Assembly: GCF_036898095.1 (NCBI RefSeq)
Contig: NC_090761.1
Location: forward strand, 42,203,671-42,267,670
Reading direction: 5' to 3'
Source of the DNA: Palaemon carinicauda
Lineage: Eukaryota; Arthropoda; Malacostraca; Decapoda; Palaemonidae
DNA: 64,000 nucleotides
In this document: in pieces, positions 22,542-33,985 of the stretch
Layout of the letters: each line of letters starts with the position of its first letter
Position numbering within the stretch: the first letter of the stretch is position 1
Made by a program: the position numbers and the translations under genes
Notes under the pieces: model-generated
What the model was told of the DNA's origin: nothing
Database searches by the model: none
Seen by the model: the letters and a program-made list of their open reading frames with translations, nothing else

Positions 22542-23445
22542 ACCACAGGTTTTACTGTTAGAACTTTGTAAACTTGAGTGTCTTTTAGTTATTTTCTATA
22601 TTTTTTTACATTTGTGGCAGGATGAATATTCATACATTCCTTGATAAAGAACAACTAATAGAGTATTTGCAGCATTATACTGTACAGTATATGAAACAAA
22701 ACAGAATTCAATTTCATTAGCTCAGACTGATTAATTTAAGCTGACATTATTGCATTCTAAAAAATCAAGACTTTTAACATAATTGTGCTTCATTAAAGCA
22801 TTTTTAACTTTTGTTTTCAATTTTGGGTGCATTTCAGCCATCACATATTAGTGACTTTTTTACTCTACAGTATCATTGGGTGCTGTTAGATACAAAGTGT
22901 TTTATTGTTACTATACAAAATGTGGTGTAGTATAACTTTCGTGTTATGAATCGTCTTACGTTGTACTAAAGCTGTGATAATAACATATAATTACCTCTGA
23001 AAATTAGTATGAACTAAAATACCATGATAGAAACTACATGAAAAGTATGTAGTGTAGTACAGTACAGTGGGTTATCAAGTGTGTTAGTCATCCATAGGTT
23101 AGGTAATGGTCAGTGAGTTGGTAGGCTGTAAGCTGACCCAACCTAGGGCAGCAAGAAGGTTCTCAATCTTCATGTCCGTCTCTATTACCTAACTCCAACC
23201 CCCCCCCCCCCCCCCCGGCCAATATTGAGGGCTGACTGTAGAGTGCTGTATGAATTTTATCAAGCCAAACTCAGTACTGTACAGTACTTTGAAATATATA
23301 ATTTTTTCTTTATTCAGAACCACCCTATCTGTCATCTTGTATGCAATAAAACCATTTGTATAGTCACAGATGAACTCTGTCCATATTGTGTCAGTCGTGC
23401 TCCCTTTGACTAAATATTCTATATTTTATCTCAAAAACAAACCCT
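22082..23445. other. AT-rich intergenic DNA
   Basis: No gene seen. It contains a (GA)n tract (22449-22489), an adjacent (GT)n tract (about 22493-22538) and a run of 18 C (23199-23216). Other short open frames look like chance. Confidence 0.6.
22449..22538. repeat. (GA)n-(GT)n compound microsatellite
   Basis: About 20 GA units, then ATTTT, then about 22 GT units. Confidence 0.95.
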
Positions 23446-23873
23446 GGTAGGTAAGTAGGTAAGAATCCATTAGCTAAGGAGGTAAGGATCTGTTAGGTAA
23501 GTAGGTAAGGATCTGTTAGGTAAGTAGGTAAGGATCCGTTAGGTAAGTAAGTAAGGATACGTTAGGTTAGGTAAGGATAAATTAGTGTGAGGGGGGCAGG
23601 TAAGTAGGTAACGATACGTTAAGCAGGGTTTACACAGGCGAACAGCTCGTCGAGCCTAGTTCGACGACCCTGCGTTTGAATTGATGTTCGAGCGTGTAAA
23701 CGGGCTATTTGGTTGTCGAGCGCGCTTGTCGAACGGCTCGATGAAAGTCAGGCTCATCTTGACTTTTGTGGGCGGAGCTACATTGTTTGCCGAGCGGTGT
23801 GAACGGGTGTCGAGCATCGAACCTCAGTTGTTATTCAAACCTGCTAGAGGAATCATCATCAAAGAAATGAATA

Positions 23874-23969
23874 ATGGCTGCCATTAATGACAGCAAGAAT
23901 GAGAAGGAAGTCGTACATGATTTTATACATGCAAATCGGGCTCATCCAGCTTTATGGAAAATTAAATAA
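23874..23969 (+). pseudogene. Truncated MADF-like DNA-binding ORF of Harbinger
   Basis: ATG at 23874 opens 31 codons: MAAINDSKNEKEVVHDFIHA, then NRAHPALWKIK and a stop. The xxHPALW pattern is the start of a MADF/Myb-like domain, the second protein of PIF/Harbinger elements, which helps the transposase bind and enter the nucleus. The rest of the domain was removed by the internal deletion. Confidence 0.55.
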
Positions 23970-24348
23970 AAAGATCATCAAGTGACCTTCCTGTTGCTAA
24001 ATAGCGTAAAGTGACACTCAGTCTTTCATGTGGAGTTATGACCTTCCTCATAATTGTATCTTCGTAAGTAATGAAAGGGCTGACACGATTCAATTGATCA
24101 ATGTACATGTCTTCATCCATATGCAAAAAATTCCGCCAGTCATCTGGCTCTAATTTTGAAGCAACAAGCAAGTTGGTGTGTGAAAAATTCTCTCTTTTTA
24201 GTAGCCAATCCTTCGTCCACTTTGATTTTTTTTTTTCCTTCTTAGTGCCACGGCTAAAGCAATGGCTATCAAATCGTCCTGGCCAAGAGACATGTTGACG
24301 TTGTTTTAGCACGAGGCACACTAAGGTTCGATGTACTGTCTGATTCAC
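23962..24348 (-). pseudogene. Truncated Harbinger (HARBI1-like) transposase N-terminus
   Basis: 128 codons. The conserved region LEPDDWRNFLHMDEDMY, RVSPFITYEDTIMRK, TPHERLSVTLRYLATGRSL is the N-terminal part of HARBI1-like transposases that precedes the DDE nuclease. The usual length is about 350-400 residues, so roughly two thirds including all catalytic acids is missing. It ends by running into the truncated MADF ORF on the opposite strand. Confidence 0.75.
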
Positions 24349-25136
24349 AGTCTGAAAGCTCTTCTAGCCGTTTTACAAGTAGGTTCGACAACCGGGCTCG
24401 ACGAGCTGTTCGGCCGTGTAAATCCGCCTTTAGATAAGTAGGTAACGATACGTTAGGTAAATAGGTAAGAATCCGTTAGTGTGAAGGGAGTAAGGAAGTA
24501 GGCAAGGATCTGTTAGGTTAAGTAGGTAAGGATACATTAGTGTGAGGGGGGTACGCAAGTATTGTAGGTAAGGATTCGTTTGGTAAGTAGTTAAGGATCC
24601 GTTAGTGTGAAGGGGGTAGGGAAATAGGCAAGGATCCATTAGGTTAAGTAGGTAAGGATACGTTAGTGTGAGGGGGTAGGTAAGTAGGTAAGGATCCGTT
24701 AGGGAAGTAGGTAAGGATCCGTTGGTGTGAAGGGGGTAGGGAAATAGGCAAGGATTAGTTAGGTTAAGTAGGTAAGGATACGTTAGTGTGAGGGGGGTAG
24801 GTAAGAAGGTTAGGATCCGTTATGTAAGTAGGTAAGGATCTGTTAGTGTGAAGGGGGTAGGGATATAGGCAAGAGTCCATTAGGTTAAGTAGGTATGGAT
24901 ACGTTTGTGTGAAGGGGGTAGGTAAGTAGGTAAGAATCCGTTAGGCGAATAGGTAAGGATAAGTTAGTGTGAAGAGGGTAGATAATTGGGTAAGGATACG
25001 ACATGTAAGGGGAGATCGCCCCATACCCGGTAGATAAGTGGGCAAGGATACAGCAGTCTAAGGGTGATCAGGAGGGATAACATGGCCCTGGTAGTTAAGT
25101 GGGTAAGGATACAGCTGCTAGGTTAGGTTAGGTGGG

Positions 25137-26588
25137 GAACCAAAGGTTAGAGTGCTTTGTTATTGCCTCCCTTTTAAAATATGGGTTTTAGTCATAAAAT
25201 TTGAAATTATGTTACTTTAATTTGATGCCACTTACATGAACTATATATTTTACTAACTGGTTACCTTCTATTTATTATGCCGAAGAATTTATTTGCAATA
25301 TGTGGGAGGTCCGAAAATCGTGTCCGAGATCCAAGAACAGATCCAAACTTTTATTTTGGCACTTGTTTTTGTTGCTTAAATCACATCTCATTATTTGCTT
25401 CCTTCATTTCATGCCGAAATAACCAGCACTCGTTAATTTCTTTATTCAAATTCCAGTTTTGCTAGGGAATAATTGTATATGTTAACCAAAATATCATATC
25501 ATCACCAGACCAAAAAAGCTAATATCCATTAGTCAAAAACTGAATTACTGAGGTTTTCTAAGATTGGGGGATATAAGATACCTTAGAAATGGAGGTAAAG
25601 TTTTACTATATTACAGGGTATCATTTCGAACAGAAAATAAATGTTTTCCTGTAGTAAATAACTTGATTTAAACGAATTTGACCTACATTTCAACCGCAAA
25701 CAAACAGAACAACAAGTTCGACTAACTTCAAGTAACCAAACTGTTTGTTGTTGTTGCGGTTGAAATGAAGGTATATATATATTTCTGAAACACTTCATTT
25801 CCGACAGGAACAAGTGTCATTTTTGAAGAGAACGGACATTTTTCTATATGTATTAGAAAGTAGTTTTTTCCCTAGGTTACATTACCCTGTAATACAGTAT
25901 AATAATACCGAAATGGCTAGTTAATGGAAATGTACAGTAAGGGATGTAGGAGTAAATCTCCCAATTAAGTATTGAAGCATTCACTAAGTCAGGTTAAAAT
26001 GTGTGGGAGCTCCATAATACCTACATAGCCTTAAATTAAGCCTAACAAATAAGCCTAGGATTATACTGCGGCCTTGGCAAGTTCGTAGGGAGTGCTACAA
26101 AGGCTAGGGAAGTTGGTAGGCTAAATCTAGGAATCTAGTTTAGTAGTATATTTAGACCTAGCGTTCCACATTAAAAGGTAATATCTTAAAGACTTAACAG
26201 CAAAACACGAAGCTAAAAATACTTTTTTTAAGATTTGAATCAAATATTCAACAAGTGGTTCGAATACATTAACACCTGATAACTTTCAACTTAATTAACA
26301 CATTTATCTCTACCCTATCAAAGCTTTAAACTACATGAAAGTTACCTGGAATCTTTCACTATACGTCCAAAATATGAATACTTTATTTGATAAATTTACG
26401 TAGGAAATAAATATAAAATATAATCTTACCCGATAGAGACCGTGTCATGTTTTCGTTCGGTTTGACAGTAACAGCTGAGGCAGCTACAATCAGTAGAGAA
26501 TAGATATTACTAGATGCCCCCATTTGTATTCCTGGCGCGAATTTTACATTCATCGAAATTCTTATATTATTATCATTATTAATAATTT
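25137..26588. other. Intergenic DNA with a 300-bp foldback
   Basis: No gene seen. Between about 25600 and 25905 the sequence folds back imperfectly: ACTATATTACAGGGTA near 25605 against TACCCTGTAATACAGTA near 25887, and inside it CATTTCAACCGCAAACAAAC against GTTTGTTGTTGTTGCGGTTG. This may be a MITE-like repeat. The remaining sequence is AT-rich and featureless. Confidence 0.45.
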
Positions 26589-26932
26589 CTAAGCTACAAC
26601 CCTAGTTGGAAAAGCAGAATTCTATAAGCCCAGGGGCTCCAACAGGGAAAATAGCCCAGTGAGAAAATGGAACAAGGTAAAATAAAATATTTTGAGAAGA
26701 GTAACATTACGATAAATCTCTCATATAAACTATAAAAACTTCAACAAAACAAGCGATAGAGAAATAAGATAGAATAGAGTGCTCGAGTGTACTCTCAAGC
26801 AAGAGAACTCTAACTCAAGATAGTGGAAGACCATGGTACAGAGGCTATGGCACTACCCAAGACATGAGAACAATGGTTTGATTTTGGAGTGTCCTTCTCC
26901 TAGAAGAACTGCTTACCATAGTATCTATTATA
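26589..26932 (+). repeat. Unclassified interspersed repeat, copy 1
   Basis: Begins CTAAGCTACAACCCTAGTTG and contains GCCCAGGGGCTCCAACAGGG and GACCATGGTACAGAGGCTAT. Four other copies or fragments are in this window, mostly preceded by TTATTATT runs. I see no coding capacity or terminal repeats. Confidence 0.85.
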
Positions 26933-28194
26933 ATTTCTATTATTTTCCCACTGAATGCAAAATGGAAGATCATGGGGCATATGCTCTATAAGACAATCTT
27001 AAAATGCGAAAGAAACTTCATCGGTTGCATAATTTGTTTTCTAGTCGTTATCAATTATTTGTTGGCGCTCCCCTTATATCTAAATCCTCGAACATGACTA
27101 TTCTTCTCTCTGTGACAGTACTGTACATGAATCAAGAAAATTGATATGCTCTTCTTGCGCCGATACAAAAGCTGTTTTATGAAGCATTATGAAAATTATA
27201 CATTACTTTCATTATTTGTATCGGAGAAGGCTACTTCTAGAAGTCATGTGACATTGAAGTGCGATGAAAATTTCTAATTATGTTAGGTTTTGTGGCGGTT
27301 ACTAAGAATTGTGATTTATAAATGCAGCAAAAGATTGATTTGCAACCTCACTCATTCCATCTTTTTTATTTACAACATTCACAGTAATGAGATTGGGTAA
27401 ATAAAAAATGACTTGTTTGTAACTGCATCAAATACAATTAGTTTTTGATGTTGATAAAGCTCGCTGATAAAATATCTTCCTTTAAAGCATAATAATAACT
27501 ACTCAATTTATTTAATTCCCTCTACATAATGTCAGATAAAAGTAATGTTAATATCATAACAATGTATAGAGAATAATATATTGGCATCGATTTAAAACTT
27601 TCACATGGAAGTACAGTATTGAATTGCCAACAAAATGCAGGAAAAGATCCGAAAACAATTTAAATGGGATATATAGGACTAAGCCCGAGGGAAAAATTGC
27701 TGGTTTTCTAAATGATACCAAAGTGAATATCTGGCTGGTAGGTTGATTTATTTCCATCTTCAACCAGCACATAAATAAATGTTATTAGGCTATCGATAAA
27801 AATTTGGCATGCACTTAATGACAAAATTTAGAAGAATGACCTGAAGAAAATATGTAAAAAAATATATATTACAAACCTAAAGGATAACGCTTGCAACCTC
27901 CCTGTTGACCGCATACTGTATTTCACAATGGAAATTAACCAATGCAGTATGTTAATCTATTAACTTTTCCATCAGATGATTGTTATTTTTGTTAATCAAA
28001 CGACAATTATTTTGCGATATGTCGACAACAGGTTAACGAAGTGTCTCTGAGAAGAAATGAACATACGGTCATTAAATCATAACAAATTTTCTTATACGTA
28101 AGCCATAGCATGAAACCTAATTCACACAGGCGGGAAACAGACTAACGCAAGTACGCATATAGCCAAGACCAAGAGTCTCACACTTACAAGTGCA

Positions 28195-28281
<87 letters not shown>

Positions 28282-28629
28282 TTCAATAGTAAAAGAAAAG
28301 TCGACGAAAATAAAGTTAGCAAAATACCGGTGAAAAATATGATACATGATTTTTTTTTTAAATACCAATGATACATTATTTTACTAATGAACAATTCTGC
28401 TTGACTGATGTTGATGGTCCTTAGTAGTTTAAAAAGTAATACAAGGGTAATCAATTAACTAGGCAAATCTGAACAATTTTGTTTTAATATTGTCCGGCAA
28501 CATACTATCAGAGAGAATTAATTCCATCTGCTATATGGGAGTCAAAAGCCAAAATGTTCAGTCACCTATCAGTGAGATGAAAGTCGAGGATTCATGTGGC
28601 TCTCAATGATTATTATTATTATTATCAAA
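26933..28629. other. AT-rich intergenic DNA with (GA)n
   Basis: No gene or classified repeat recognised. Contains (GA)n at 28198-28277. Confidence 0.5.
28198..28277. repeat. (GA)n microsatellite
   Basis: About 40 uninterrupted GA units. Confidence 0.95.
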
Positions 28630-28919
28630 TGCTAAGTTACAACCCTAGTTGGAAAAGCAGGATGCTATAAGCCCAGGGGCCCGAACAGGGAAAATAGACC
28701 AGTGAGAAAAGGAAATAAGGAAAAATAAAATATTCTAATAATAGTAACAATATTAAGATAAATATTTCCTATTTAAACTATAAAAAACGTTAACAAAATA
28801 AGAGAAAGAGAAACTAGATAGAAAAGTGTGCCCGAGTGTACCCTCAAGCAAGAAAACTCGAACCCAAGGCAGTGTATGACCATGGTACAGAGACTATGGC
28901 ACTACCCAAGAATAGAGAA
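28630..28919 (+). repeat. Unclassified interspersed repeat, copy 2
   Basis: Same family as 26589-26932, truncated at its 3' side. Confidence 0.82.
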
Positions 28920-29243
28920 TGATTAATAAGTCAACAATAAGTTGATGACTGGTCCAGGACAGTCTGTCATGGCTATTCTGATTAATATTAACGGAAGCGT
29001 AAGTTGTCGTCTACCCTTCATGCGCCTCTTGGGAGACTTGATATCTGAATTGAGTCTTTCAAAATGCAAATGAGTGTTTTCTATGAAAGAACACTTGAAC
29101 CAACAACAGGCTCACACAGACGTTGTACTGAATTAAGAAAGGGTTTCTTCGTATAGCTAGGTCAGTGAAGCTGAGATAGTAACTCGTGATATGAGCCCAA
29201 ATCCCGCTTGAAGGCTGAACTGTAATTCTCTAATATATTTTGG

Positions 29244-29493
<250 letters not shown>

Positions 29494-29902
29494 GAGACCT
29501 TAACGAGGTGAAAGGGTTTGCGATCACACCAAAATCTCCCATCATCATCAATCAGCAGTGGCTGGGGTGCTAATGAAAACTGGCCAAATTTCAGACTTGT
29601 ACAATATATCGCAACCCGGTCCCTGACCCCAGTCCTCAGCGGGAGTGGAACAACTACCCAAGATGGCGGGCAGCTACATTCCACTCAAGGGAAGACTATT
29701 TTGCTGTGTTACTAGAAGAGCTGAAATGAATAAATTGGGGTGTAATGGGATCGAGTGAAATTGGAAGAGGGTCATATATTTTGCTTCATGGAAGGAACAA
29801 AGAAAATGGAGTGGGTTTTCTTATTATTAAAATCTTGAAGGTGACAAAAGAATCTTGTAGTAATAGTGATATAATTGCAGGGTTAACAAAATCATTCCTT
29901 TG

Positions 29903-30016
<114 letters not shown>

Positions 30017-30120
30017 TGATAAATTCTGCACATTTTACCGTCCTCGGGATCAGAGCCCAAGGTTGAACCACTCAGAGACAATAACATTTTCTATTATTAT
30101 TATTATTATTATTATTATTT

Positions 30121-30604
30121 GCCAAGCTATAACCCTAGTTGGAAAAGCAGGATGCTATAAGCCCAGGGGCTCCAACAGGGAAAATAGCCCAGTGAAGAAA
30201 GGAAACAAGGAAAAATAAAGTTTTTAAGAAGAGTAACATTAACATAAATATACTATATAATCTCTAAAAACTTTAACAAAACAAGAGGAAGAGAAATGAG
30301 ATAAAAGTGTGCCCGAGTGTACCCTCAAGCAACAGACTCTAACCCAAGACAGTGGAACACCATGGTACAAAGGCTATGGGACTACCCAAGACTAGAGAAC
30401 AATGGTTTGATTTTGGAGTGTCATTCTCCTAAAAGAGCTGCTTACCATAGCTGAACAGTCTCTTCTACCCTTACCAAGAGGAAAGTGACCACTGAACAAT
30501 TACAGTGCAGTAACCCCTTGGGTAAAGAAGAAATGTTTGGTAATCTGTGTTGTCAGATGTGTGAGGACAGAGGAGAATGTGTAAAGAATAGGCCAGACTA
30601 ATCG
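30121..30604 (+). repeat. Unclassified interspersed repeat, copy 3
   Basis: The longest copy, preceded by (ATT)n. It extends past the end of copy 1 through ACCATAGCTGAACAGTCTCT to AATAGGCCAGACTAATCG, then a (GT)n tract at 30605-30660. Confidence 0.85.

Positions 30605-30660
<56 letters not shown>
30605..30660. repeat. (GT)n microsatellite
   Basis: About 28 GT units. Confidence 0.95.
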
Positions 30661-30662
<2 letters not shown>

Positions 30663-30714
30663 GCAAATGGAAAATAAACCGTAACAAGAAAGGAAGATCC
30701 AATGTAGTACTGTC

Positions 30715-31238
30715 TGACCAGCTTCTGACTGGCCAGGAATCGAACCCCGGTCCAGGAATCTTGTAACACCAGTGACATATCACCTAGCCACGAAGAAAGA
30801 TAAAAGTCACTGACAATTCTTCTGTTCTTATGCCTGTCGAATTCAGGTTTTTTTGTAGTTGGTATTGAAATCAACCCCTTTTCACCATCGTAGCTAATTG
30901 ATATGATTGTACTTGGCATTCTGGGGCTCTGATCCTGAGGTCGGTAAGAGAATCCAGACATTAATGTATCAAAACGTATGGCTTATTTGAATATGAAAAA
31001 CACATCTAAATGTGCAAAATTTATCATTTATCGAATGCCAAGTACAAACATATCAATTAGCTACGATGGTGATGGTTTGATTTCAATTCTAAGTACAAAA
31101 AAAACCTGAAATCGACAGATATAAGTACAGAGGAATTGTCACTGAGTTTTATCTTTCTTCATGGCTAAGTGCTATGTCACTGTTGTTACAAGTTTCATGG
31201 ACCAGGGTTCGATTCCCGGCCAGTCAGAAGCTATGGTC
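30715..31238. repeat. Inverted pair of tRNA-derived SINE-like sequences
   Basis: The right half (about 31155-31225, plus strand) has a pol III-like A box (TGGCTAAGTGC) and B box (GGTTCGATTCC at 31205-31215). The left half (30715-30800) is its inverse, with GGAATCGAACC at 30736. The arms also share CACCATCGTAGCTAATTGAT and its inverse (about 30886 and 31070), so 30715-31238 is a foldback of about 520 bp around a central block of about 110 bp. It is not an intact tRNA gene. Confidence 0.6.
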
Positions 31239-31249
31239 TTTGAGTGGTT

Positions 31250-31355
31250 CCGCCTGGGGTTCTGATCCCAAGGTCGGTAAGAGAATACAGACATTAATGT
31301 ATCAAAATATATGGCTTATTTAAATATGAAAAACACGTCTAAATGTGCAGAATTT

Positions 31356-31358
<3 letters not shown>
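31250..31358 (+). repeat. Direct copy of the foldback's central block
   Basis: CTGATCCCAAGGTCGGTAAG to AATGTGCAGAATTTATCAT repeats the block at about 30920-31028 with a few differences, and is followed at once by (AT)n. Confidence 0.8.

Positions 31359-31432
<74 letters not shown>
31359..31432. repeat. (AT)n microsatellite
   Basis: 37 AT units. Confidence 0.95.
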
Positions 31433-31434
<2 letters not shown>

Positions 31435-31637
31435 TGAAAAAGTTCCACAAAGATGTAAGACGTGTTTGAAAACTTGGTGTATATTTGTAGATATTACAAA
31501 AACGTTTAGAGTTTTCGTCCATCATCTGTGACCAAGTCCACAGATGATGGACTTAAGCTCTAAACGTTTTTAGTAATATCTACAAATATGCACCAAGTTT
31601 TCAAACACGTCTTACATCATTGTGGAACCTTTTCAAG
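31433..31637. repeat. Long near-perfect hairpin
   Basis: The left arm 31433-31530 and right arm 31539-31637 are inverse copies with only a few mismatches or small indels, around the 8-base loop ACCAAGTC. The arms end at CATCATCTGTG and CACAGATGATG. (AT)n tracts lie directly on the left and 36 bp to the right, so the foldback could be longer still. Confidence 0.9.
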
Positions 31638-31673
31638 ATAACAAGGAAGTACGACATTGTACTTGTTTGCACC

Positions 31674-31768
<95 letters not shown>
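31674..31768. repeat. (TA)n-(TG)n microsatellite
   Basis: About 30 TA units then 17 TG units. Confidence 0.95.
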
Positions 31769-31769
<1 letters not shown>

Positions 31770-32674
31770 TATTTCAACATTGCAGTAAAAACTCCTAAAT
31801 CATCACTCACTTCTTACCCTTCCACAGAAACATTAACTATGCATCAAACGCCCCAACATACAAGGGACCATGCACATACAGTACTCTTGTACATCTCAGA
31901 TATATGGGTCTTTCTTTACAAAAGTGTTTCACGTCATGTTTATCAATTTCTAAGCCTTCCACCTGGAATGTTCGTGTTACAAACCCTTTACACCAATCTA
32001 TTGTTGTCCATTTTTTCCACATGACCTAACTACTGTATCTCAAAATACAGTACAGTACCATTCCATCCTTTTATCTATGCTAATCTTTTACCACCTCTCC
32101 ATATCTCCCCATTTCTCACCCTTTCAATTATTCTTACACCCTCTATACTGTAGAAATAATTATTTAACAATTTTGAGCATTTTTCTTTCGTTTATAATAA
32201 CATCCACATTTGAATTTCATAAAGGAGAATTAGTTCACCAGGCCATTCATACACTTTAATTTTTTTTACTGACAATTCAAGACACCTCTCAATTTCTTGC
32301 ACAAATTCTGCTCCTTTTTTACTTCTACTAACCTTAAACTTAACTATTCTCTCATCTTGCCATCATTTATTACCAAATCAATCATTTCCATTCTTTCCCA
32401 ATCTATACTATTTTTCCACCACTTTATTTTCCTTGTCTCCATTGAATCTAATTACTTTACCTTTACTCACACTTCTCAGTTTTCACCCCTAACAGACACT
32501 TTCCAACATTTAATGCAATATATACACGAATTGAGGCTTGTTCTTCATACTAGATTTAATGTAGTATTATGGATTGCTAATCATAAATATGAATGAAAAA
32601 ATTGCAATATATCTTAATTTGCTTCCAATTAATCCATAAGTAAGTACCCAAGAAAAAGCAAAAAAACAATAAAC
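31769..32674. other. Intergenic DNA, nothing recognised
   Basis: T/C-rich on the plus strand, with open frames of up to 134 codons that partly run through the adjacent microsatellite. No motif, splice pair or repeat end that I can name. Confidence 0.4.
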
Positions 32675-32850
32675 TTTTCAATATTTAACTTAGCCGGTGA
32701 TTATAATAGCTGCAACTCTGTTGCTCGACAGAAAAACTCTACGGAAAAATTCGCCAGCGATCGCTACACAGGTAGGGGGTGTACTCAACTGCGCCATCTG
32801 TCGTTCAGATACCCAGTACTCATTGTAAACAAAGAACTCAATTTTCTCTC
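32675..32850 (+). repeat. Element D 5' inverted terminal repeat
   Basis: Runs from the outer edge through GCAACTCTGTTGCTCGACAG to ACTCAATTTTCTC, where similarity to the inverted 3' copy stops. Confidence 0.8.
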
Positions 32851-33045
32851 TGTCGGGCTACCGGCAAGACCTACTAATTCGCTGTTGCTAACTGGATTTG
32901 TTTTCACAAATATTTGGTGAAGTACACTATTCTAGTTTTGAGCTTTCGCTATGCAGGTGTTTTATCTTCATCTTAAAACTTGAACTTGTTTTGGATAGAT
33001 TTAATTATGGTGACAAAGAGAGTATGGACTTTCTTTCACTTTTAA

Positions 33046-33985
33046 ATGGCCGACCCTTCCCTTAGACGGAAGTGTGTTTAGGCTTTTAGTAATTATCTTA
33101 TCACGTTATAGATTTTCCTCTATATATTTTATATCTCTCCGCCTTTATTAGGCCTCTTCGATTAACTTTCCATTTTTTATAAACATATAAAATAAATTTT
33201 AATGCTTTGTTTATATACACCTTTCCTGAGAGTAGGCGGTCCTAACTTGGAAACCGAAGTCAATCAACATTGAGCCCTTTATATCGTCTTTACCTTTTAA
33301 AGAGCTAAGGATTTAAAACTTTTTAAATGTAATATTTTATGAAAGAATTTCTTTGATAGTCTTCGTACTGTTTTCAAAGATGAACTAACGTTTAGTTTTT
33401 TATGCTACGCAGTTGTTGACGTTCAGGACGTTCAACATGCGCTCTATCGTTACGATAGAGAGAGAGTGTATCACGGTTTCACTTTGCAGTAAGAGTAAAT
33501 CGATTCTGACGTTTTGTTCATTCTTTCTTAGCTTAAATGTTTTAAATTCTAATTTAAAGGAACTTTTTATTTGAAAAACCTTTCAGTTTTTTCCTTTAGT
33601 CAATAACATGTTTTTTTTGACGATATATAATTGGGCTCTTCTCTTAGGTGCGAAATCAAGAGAGAAAGAGAGAGAGAGATAGAGACGGAGGGAGAGAGAG
33701 GAGAGAAAACGTTCCGTTCAAGCGGGTAACGTTGTTCTCGTGTTACTTTCGTCCCTAGTCTCTGTACGGGGAGGAAGGATAAAACGTTTTTAGGTTTTTA
33801 TTCTCGTCCCCAGGCTATGTGCGGTGAGAGATTGAAAACGTAGTTATATGAACTAGTGTTTAGTCTCTTTCCCAGCCACTGATTTTTCTTTTTATCTTAA
33901 AATATGTTTTCTGTTATTTGCTGGTATTATGAGCTTGCATTATACGACTAATTTCGCAATTACTACCTTTTAATGAAGGGTAGAA
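33046..33985 (+). other. Element D gag start stub and leader module
   Basis: ATG at 33046 gives MADPSLRRKCV and a stop at 33081. It aligns with the first residues of the E gag (MADPSQVPKFRKC). The next 0.9 kb is non-coding leader: the dyad GTTGACGTTCAGGACGTTCA at about 33415, the palindrome CTCTATCGTTACGATAGAG at 33442-33460 and an AG-rich tract at 33658-33705. In E and F the corresponding place codes for about 160 gag residues including the Cys-rich segment. Confidence 0.6.

Larger units (their letters stand above)
23622..24429. mobile_element. PIF/Harbinger deletion derivative
   Basis: 808 bp with imperfect terminal inverted repeats: AGCAGGGTTTACAC at the left and the inverse AGGCGGATTTACAC at the right, both followed inward by CGAACAGCTCGTCGAG. 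Flanked by the 3-bp target duplication TTA (23619-23621 and 24430-24432), typical of this superfamily. It keeps the beginnings of both Harbinger genes, in convergent orientation, and lacks the DDE catalytic core. It therefore depends on a transposase supplied elsewhere. Confidence 0.85.
23446..25136. repeat. Two-level minisatellite, split by a Harbinger element
   Basis: Built from short variants of GGTAAGTAGGTAAGGATCCG and GTTAGTGTGAAGGGGGTAGG. From about 24480 these form a higher-order unit: the GTGTGAAGGG motif recurs at 24479, 24605, 24725 and 24846, a period of about 120 bp. The PIF/Harbinger derivative at 23622-24429 interrupts it. Confidence 0.85.

Noticed and set aside
23446..25136. 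Telomere-like array (contains GTTAGG words)
   Set aside because: Arthropod telomeres are plain TTAGG repeats. Here the words are embedded in complex 20-120-bp units, so this is an ordinary minisatellite.
31155..31225. Functional tRNA gene
   Set aside because: A and B boxes are present, but I could not fold a full cloverleaf with an acceptor stem. The copy number and tail fit a SINE.
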